Below, one piece after another: positions 57,946 through 64,000 of a DNA stretch of 64,000 nucleotides (position 1 is its first letter; every line of letters starts with the position of its first letter). The stretch comes from Paragonimus westermani (taxonomy: Eukaryota > Platyhelminthes > Trematoda > Plagiorchiida > Troglotrematidae). The stretch is taken from contig QNGE01001010.1 in the NCBI GenBank assembly GCA_008508345.1, forward strand, positions 50,719-114,718, in the 5' to 3' direction. A program made the translations under genes and the position numbers. The notes under the pieces were generated by a model that was not told the DNA's origin, did not search any database, and saw nothing but the letters and a program-made list of their open reading frames with translations.

Positions 57946-58493
57946 TTTTTTTACGGTATTCAATGCCCCGCGTGAGTGAGTGCACTTTATTTTACAGACA
58001 ACTCGACCAAAAAACGGAAACGTTTACGCCACCGAGTCCGATTAGCTGCCACTTCAACTAAGGTCTTCAGTCACCTACTTTATGTATCGCGAGGTACCCA
58101 GCCTGGAAGATGAACACGATCTACAGAGGCTAATCCTTAGGTGAACGACTTCATTTCACCACGCCAAGTCAATAGCTGTCCACTTCGTACCCTAAACCAG
58201 TCGGTCGCAGTATCGGTAAAGAGTGCTCGGTGTGACAGGCGAATAGCCGGCATCCCCAATACATAACGTATCATCATCATTCATAAGTTTGTGCAGACTT
58301 AGGGAGTGAACAAAGGAACCCGTAGGGTAATTTCCATCAGATACATGGCCCATAAAAGTCTGTGTATGCTGAAATTTTGACACATGTGACTTGTTTGGCA
58401 CTTCACTAAACACCCATTTCCAGCCTCTTTGTTATTTACTCGTTGGTGCCATCCAATGCGAGCGATCGGACGTAGACATCGATGGTGAAATAC
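57946..58493. other. Intron, no gene seen
   Basis: Lies between two LINE fragments of the same orientation. The minus strand may carry eroded LINE sequence joining them, but no block was recognisable. Confidence 0.3.
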
Positions 58494-58724
58494 CTAAAGA
58501 CGGTTCACGTTTTCTACTTTCAGCGGCCACGTTTCGGAGCCGTCAAGTAACACAGCACTTGCAATCGATTTATGAACGTGACCCTTAAGCCACAAAGGGA
58601 TGCCTCTCTGTCGCCAAAAGTGTCTTAGATTGGTGGATATTGTCCGAATCATAGGGATAAGAAACTCCGTTCCACTCTCCATATCTTCACCGCTACTGGC
58701 GCAAATTCCTAAGTGCAAAACCAA
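58494..58724 (-). pseudogene. LINE RT C-terminal fragment
   Basis: The minus-strand frame contains IRTISTNLRHFWRQRGIPLW, then LKGHVHKSIASAVLLDGSET followed by WPLKVENVNRL. It is the counterpart of the VKGRVYKATVRAVLLYDSET-WPL block at 15.2 kb and identifies the post-polymerase region of the same LINE type. With the tail at 57716-57945 it may mark one decayed insertion about 1 kb long. Confidence 0.75.
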
Positions 58725-61700
58725 TCAATGACCTCCATGCCACCATTATTTGACATTAGATCTACGTAGGTACAACAGTGCTGTAGGAACACTTTGAGGT
58801 TACAAAACACATTTTAAAGCACACAGCAGAGAACGATGAGGCGTTCGGCATGATTTGTATTGCCTAAAAATTGCCAAACAACTTGTGGTCAGCACAGACA
58901 CGACCAGTCAGTCATCCACTAAATAGGAGCCGCAGTCGCTGTGCTGAGGACTACACTAACTACAGCTCGAGTAACAATGAAGGTCGAGTAGTCGCAGATA
59001 ATGCGCAATCAACATCGAGTAGACAGAGCGGGTGCTGTCAGTTCGATACGGTTACTACTGTCCTCGATTCTCGTGACCTGCATGCAGCAAATATCAACTT
59101 CCGATGAGCCGAATGTCTGAACGAGTGCGGTCTGTTGACCTAACTGTTTTAGGGTACGAAAGTCGAAACGTCAAAACAAAGAACAATGGAAACCGGGAGA
59201 GGAGGGTAGTAAGACATCGAACACACAGAGACGGTGTCACTATGATTAATTATTTGCTGTGGGATCTGGAGAGTGACTATTAGAACTAGGAGTCAGGAGG
59301 GGACAAGAAGGTAAATCCGAGAACCATCAGTAACATATTTTCATCAATTATCCCTGCTGTGTGCACCAGACAGAGCAATCCGGTTTATACTGCTCTACCG
59401 CCAATGCAACATGGAATTCATAGTGTTGTGAGTAATCGTGATTTTACGTGGGCCCAGATATTACCAGGACATCTAAGCCATTTCAGATGCAAATCGTAGT
59501 CAACATGGGCAATGTTCAGCACGTTCGGAGTGGATTTGTTGATTGTATACCTTGTCGGTAATCACGTTCAGCACACAGTCAAAGGTCGTCAATTCAATGT
59601 ACTTACCGGTCATAAGTTGTTAGTGTATTTTTTAACATCAAGCCCGACAAACACTTACCAAGAAAGGTACGGTGCCTTTATCTAACTTTTCAGTTTTAGG
59701 GGAACACAGAGTACTAAAGATAAGACGAACATCGTGATTGATTCATCATCCTCGACGGGAAATTGATCATATTCGTCTGCTAACTTCTCCTAATATGATT
59801 GAACTGGGTGTTTCGTAACCAAAGGAGAGCTGACTAACGTGTCTCAAAGTCTGTTCTGCTATTCCTACACAGATCACGATCTATATGCCTTGAACGACAT
59901 ACCTACAAAACACTCCCCCCCCTCTATGTCCTAGGATCCCTCAGACGGTGTACGCTTGAACCTTTTACTCGACTGTCCAATCCAGATAAACGTGCTACTG
60001 GCAAGCTAGCTTCTACTCGTTTTCTATGGAGGCTTATGAAAGGAATTTGTTTCTTTTCCTACTGTCAACTTAGTACAGTTCGCAACCAATCCATAACTGG
60101 TCGAGTTACATTTTCATTCAGTGACTCGTGTTTTAGCCGTGTGCACACTGAGAATATGAACTCCCAACTTCTCCAGATGACAAGCAGTCTTAGTACAGTC
60201 AATATTTTTACCTTCTGTCTCGTGACTGTTTATAACCAAAAACACCTCGACGATTTCCGAAAACGGCATCACGAATCTCAGCGTTTTTCCAACCATAACA
60301 ACTGATCGCAATAACGGATTTCCACATTTTTACCGAACTACCACAGATTCGTAGTTGTATTTATATAAATAAAGCGGCGCACCATTCCTATTCAAAGAAT
60401 TTGATGGAACAGCTCCTTTGTCAACATAAAACATTACTGACAGCTTAGAAGGATGCTACAAAATAAAACGAATTGGTGACACTAGTTTTCTACACATGCG
60501 ATGTACCGATACAGAAGACATCGGCATCGCCGTAGCGGAATTAGTGCATTAACCTACCCTCCATCTCTCGATAAAATTCACATACTGTGGATCAAACAAC
60601 CTTACTCACCACTAATACTGAACGAATTCAGTAGCACATAGATGACTTTCATTTTACACTGAAAAGCAAACATCGGTGTACGGAAGAAAATCAATCCACA
60701 TTGTGTCCTCGCCTTGTTTGTCACTGGACGTAATGATGCACTGTGAAAACTTTTCCAACCATTTTCCGGTGGTTCCCATAGAGTTCTTAGTCAAAGAGAA
60801 ATTTCGTGACTGGCAAGCACGATAAGATTGACTCTAACCTAATCGACCGACCTATCTTTGCTGATCATCCCGAAGAGCCCCAGCAATCCAGTGAACCCCT
60901 TGTCAGCCAGTCCGGAGAAAACAACTCCCGACGTTCCGCTGATTATGAACCATAGATTCTACGTACAGAGCGTTGTGTCGAAAACGCTCTAGCGTGGAAC
61001 ACTGATGTTCATTGCACACAGTTGTCTCAACGCACTACTATCTCTGGGGTTGAGCGCTTCCAATTTATCGCACTCAACTTGCTTATCCCAACATCTGACC
61101 TTTCCCTTAGTTGAGTTAATTGCGCCGAAAGGTAACTGCCCAGCACTATTTCTCTTCATCGAGTAGTTTGAGGAATTCAACTATCTGGGGTAAGGTGGAT
61201 AAAAAACAGTCAGTTGGCATTTGATTGAGAAGAAGTATTTTTCCAACGGACTGTTTTCTGACCATCCAGTAATCACAATCAGAGCTCCCTCAGTCGGTGT
61301 ACAGTTCACCTCGTCCTACAACTTGGGCATTTGCTGATCCGAGGAAGAGAAAAAACATTCAATCTCTCACACTAAAGACACCACATTTTTTCGTGAGTAA
61401 CATTCATCGAGCTGACTATCAAATCATGTTAAATTTATTGGTCAGGTATCCGCACCGAATGAATTCAAACAATGTGAGCGTCGTGTTTAACATGTTATTG
61501 ATAAACATATTAAGAATAACAACGAGTATTACAACTTGCTCCTAACGTTGTGTTATCCTCAATCTGTTTATCAATATTATTTCTAATAGACGAGAACAGC
61601 AGCGACAGTTACTGGACAAGCAAGCACATACAAGCATCCCACAACCACGAGCAAACGCAGACAGCTAGTCCAATGTCTAATATGATCGGAATATGGATAA

Positions 61701-62494
61701 AAGGGAATAGAAATATCAACCTCAACTAGCAAAACTGCTGACGGTGTTTAAATTTGAAAAAATCGATAAGTGTCGTAGTGCCAAATACGTCCAGAGAAAG
61801 GCAGTTCAATCTTGGAAAATACATCGGACACAATCACACACAAAAACAATCTATTCAACGAGGTTTTAATGCTGCCACGTGGATGTTCAAGCAAAAACCA
61901 CGGAACATCCGGTTTCCGTGTTGACAGTGCGCTACATGTGTAACTCATCGGCACAAGCATTCGATTAAAGAAGCATGAACATTCAATAGTGGAATCCATC
62001 AATCATAGGACGCGTAGGTTGTGTCCGGGCATCGGATGTCGTGTTGTGTTGAGCGTGTGGAGTTTCGAATGGTCAAGCTCTCCTAGCTTTAAACTTAGAA
62101 GAACGAAGATGATGAACGGAAGAAGCTACGAACAGGGGAATGATGTGCCAGACAACCAGACCGAAACAGATAGGTCGATTTAGATTGGAACATGTGAGAC
62201 CACACGGCAGGCCCGCGTGCAATAACGAACCGATCAGCAGCATGCGTGACCATACGTACAGATAAGGAGTACACGTGGGAAGATGAGACGACGATCGTGA
62301 GTGGAGATTCGGAAACGTTTGCACGTCTCAGTCAACAGGAGAAAGGAAAACTAACAAGGGTTAGGCACGAGTGCACGAAAGAACGTGAACTTGCAGAGAA
62401 AAGGAGTTGAGGTCAATGCACAGCTTAGCAGTCTAAGATACATTTGTTAGACAGAACAAGAAAACGGCGTGAACAGCCCCAAATCCAATAATAC
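58725..62494. other. AFAP1-like intron, right part
   Basis: Runs up to the donor of exon 1. Open frames here lack recognisable content and fitting splice sites. Confidence 0.4.
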
Positions 62495-62825
62495 CTTGAT
62501 CCAAATCAGTGCCTGTTTTTCCGTGTCCGCAGCCAACACGGTCGTTCCGCGGCTAGGGTGGGCAATTTTGATCACGTGATCCATGCCACTATCTCGACCG
62601 GCGTACAGTCCGGTTGCTCCACACAGAAACAGAACCAGGCTCGGATTCAGAGCATGTCCGGATTTGTAGGCGATTAACCGACAACCGCCAGCTAGTAAAC
62701 ACAGATTCAACCGGGTCCACTTGTTAGGCTTATGGCGATGATGTAGCGCACCGGCCAGAGTCCAAGCTGGGTCTATAAAAGCACTGAAACGTCGGGACTG
62801 GATGACTAGGGATCTTTTTGGCAGA
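62495..62825 (-). CDS. AFAP1-like, exon 1 of window (first PH domain)
   Basis: The acceptor is a long pyrimidine tract ending TCTCTCACAG (62826); the donor GTATTA at 62494 is in phase 0. The 110 residues begin LPKRSLVIQSRRFSAFIDPA and then form a PH domain: LAGALHHRHKPNKWTRLNLC, LLAGGCRLIAYKSG, the variable loop, GMDHVIKIAHPSRGTTVLAA, and the helix EKQALIWIK with its Trp. This closely parallels AFAP1's first PH domain ([20 protein letters not shown], then EQAEQWLKVI). AFAP1 cross-links actin filaments and relays Src/PKC signals. The leading base shows an earlier exon exists; the N-terminal region lies upstream, probably beyond 64000. The nine exons ending at 31067 give about 1337 residues. 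Confidence 0.85.
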
Positions 62826-64000
62826 CTGTGAGAGATGGCACGAGAGAGGGAATAGGAGACAGCAGTTTTAGGGACACGGTTCTTACAAAAAGTGTACCTG
62901 TCAATAAATTGGTGAGAGGTAATTAGGAAAAGTCCTTACGAACTATTTGACACACGGCGGAATGAAGGGAACTTGCGACGATAGATAACAATCGCTAGTG
63001 CCTAGATCCTCAAACTCATATTGAGAGATGCACAAAATTACTGCACTCAGTGAGGTCAGCGGAAAACCGGGTACAGCGCAGTTACGAGCATTGTCACGTT
63101 GTTCAATCATGTGATAGCCAGAACAGTTACTACCGGAGTGTTTCGAATAGCAATAATCAGTTACTCGAACGGATACGGAGAGAATGAACATACTCAGCTA
63201 CCTGAAGAAACGCACATAACTATCCATGCGCTCGATGATAGTGCTAGGCTGATAAACTACGGAAAGCGCATCAATTTTGGTACCACAAACCTGTGGAAAC
63301 ACTTCTCAATCTGTCCCGGGGTTAGAACAAGAAGAGAATCGTACAGACGTTCACAAGGTTGACAGATAAAACAATCCTAATACGTGATACGTGGCCGGTC
63401 TGACGGTATCAAGTACGGGAATGACAGATGTTCTTATTCTTGTCAGAACCAATGGAGTTAACAGTACTGCATAATGAGCTGAGGAAGGGCGAGAACGAGC
63501 AAACAGTTGTCCTTGAAATAAATAACCGTGGTCAACCATGGTCGAAGATTACGCAATATTAGGAACGATTCAGGCAAAACCACCAACTACAGAGGTCAAT
63601 AAAAGCGGGCCAAACTGATAGTTACGACCAGGGCAGAATAAACAAGGTGACCGCTGGACACCAAGTGGAACTCTCACTGTTAAAAACGAATTTCACACAA
63701 AGCCCTCGCCGATTCAGTTAGTCGAAATTTCATAACAAAGGAACCTCCATCTCCCTCTGTCCATACACACACGGACAATCCCGACGGTTCAACGGAACCG
63801 TGCGGCTCATGGCATCAATACGTTCCATTTCCGGTGCACCAATAAGCCGGACGGTAAGGGACAGTCAGGCGGATAACATTACCAATAAACAGTTGCGTGT
63901 GAGAATTTTAGGTAACACAAAACCATGTAGGGCCTATTACTTTCGCTCGAAGAACACATCGGTATGTGTACGTGTGGCAGACACGCACATGTGCCTTTGA
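62826..64000. other. Upstream intron of AFAP1-like gene
   Basis: The + strand is still A-rich, so the minus-strand transcription unit probably continues to the right. No upstream exon could be placed: a phase-1-starting partner ending with two spare bases is needed, and none was found with a convincing donor. Confidence 0.4.

Noticed and set aside
63780..63880. Minus-strand frame (MERIDAMSRTVPLNRRD) as the upstream exon of the AFAP1-like gene
   Set aside because: No acceptor before it and no clear donor leaving two spare bases; the plus strand also has an open frame with a GTAAGG here, so neither is supported.
1..64000. CRISPR arrays, bacterial operons, phage genes
   Set aside because: No regularly spaced direct repeats, no dense co-oriented genes; split genes with GT-AG introns show a nuclear animal genome.

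Overview
This is nuclear DNA from a large, repeat-rich animal genome, most probably a digenean trematode of the liver- or lung-fluke type. The evidence is two animal genes with multi-kilobase introns and a transposon mix (Ty3/Gypsy, Penelope-like, and non-LTR LINEs of the kind common in flukes) at a base composition clearly less AT-rich than Schistosoma. The species cannot be named from the sequence.

Two convergent host genes frame the window. On the + strand, three exons at 3685-4124, 10140-10294 and 13237-14156 join in perfect phase. They encode the conserved middle and divergent tail of WTAP, the adaptor of the nuclear m6A RNA methyltransferase complex; its 5' exons lie to the left. On the - strand, nine phase-consistent exons run from 62825 down to about 31.1 kb, with a possible tenth, RG-rich terminal exon at 29717-29412. 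They encode an AFAP1-like protein (actin filament-associated, two PH domains plus long Ser-rich linkers and a C-terminal helical segment). Its N-terminus lies to the right of the window. The two genes act in unrelated processes.

The rest is intron and intergenic DNA filled with decayed mobile elements. 1-1963: a LINE reverse-transcriptase piece abutting a Gypsy gag-protease-RT piece. 12.5 kb: LINE tail inside a WTAP intron. 15.2-16 kb: LINE 3' end. 16576-16800: long foldback hairpin. 17.9-18.2 kb: LINE RT. 20.2-23.8 kb: a pair of ~387-bp inverted repeats enclosing oppositely oriented Penelope-like fragments, with a hammerhead-ribozyme-like core just downstream of the endonuclease remnant. 24.3-25.0 (+) and 25.6-28.2 kb (-): two Gypsy remnants. 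Inside the AFAP1-like introns: LINE copies at 31.8, 36.1-38.4, 40.3, 44.0, 57.7 and 58.5 kb, a second hammerhead-like core at 32.4 kb, an unclassified repeat at 34.1 and 51.1 kb (the latter with an internal tandem duplication), and a possible Gypsy integrase trace at 53.4 kb.

Strand composition supports this layout: the + strand looks T-rich from about 2.1 to 15 kb and A-rich from about 17 kb to the end, matching two opposing long transcription units. No tRNA, rRNA, CRISPR or prokaryote-type operon was seen. Exon borders were set by reading frame, splice dinucleotides and phase, not by transcript data.
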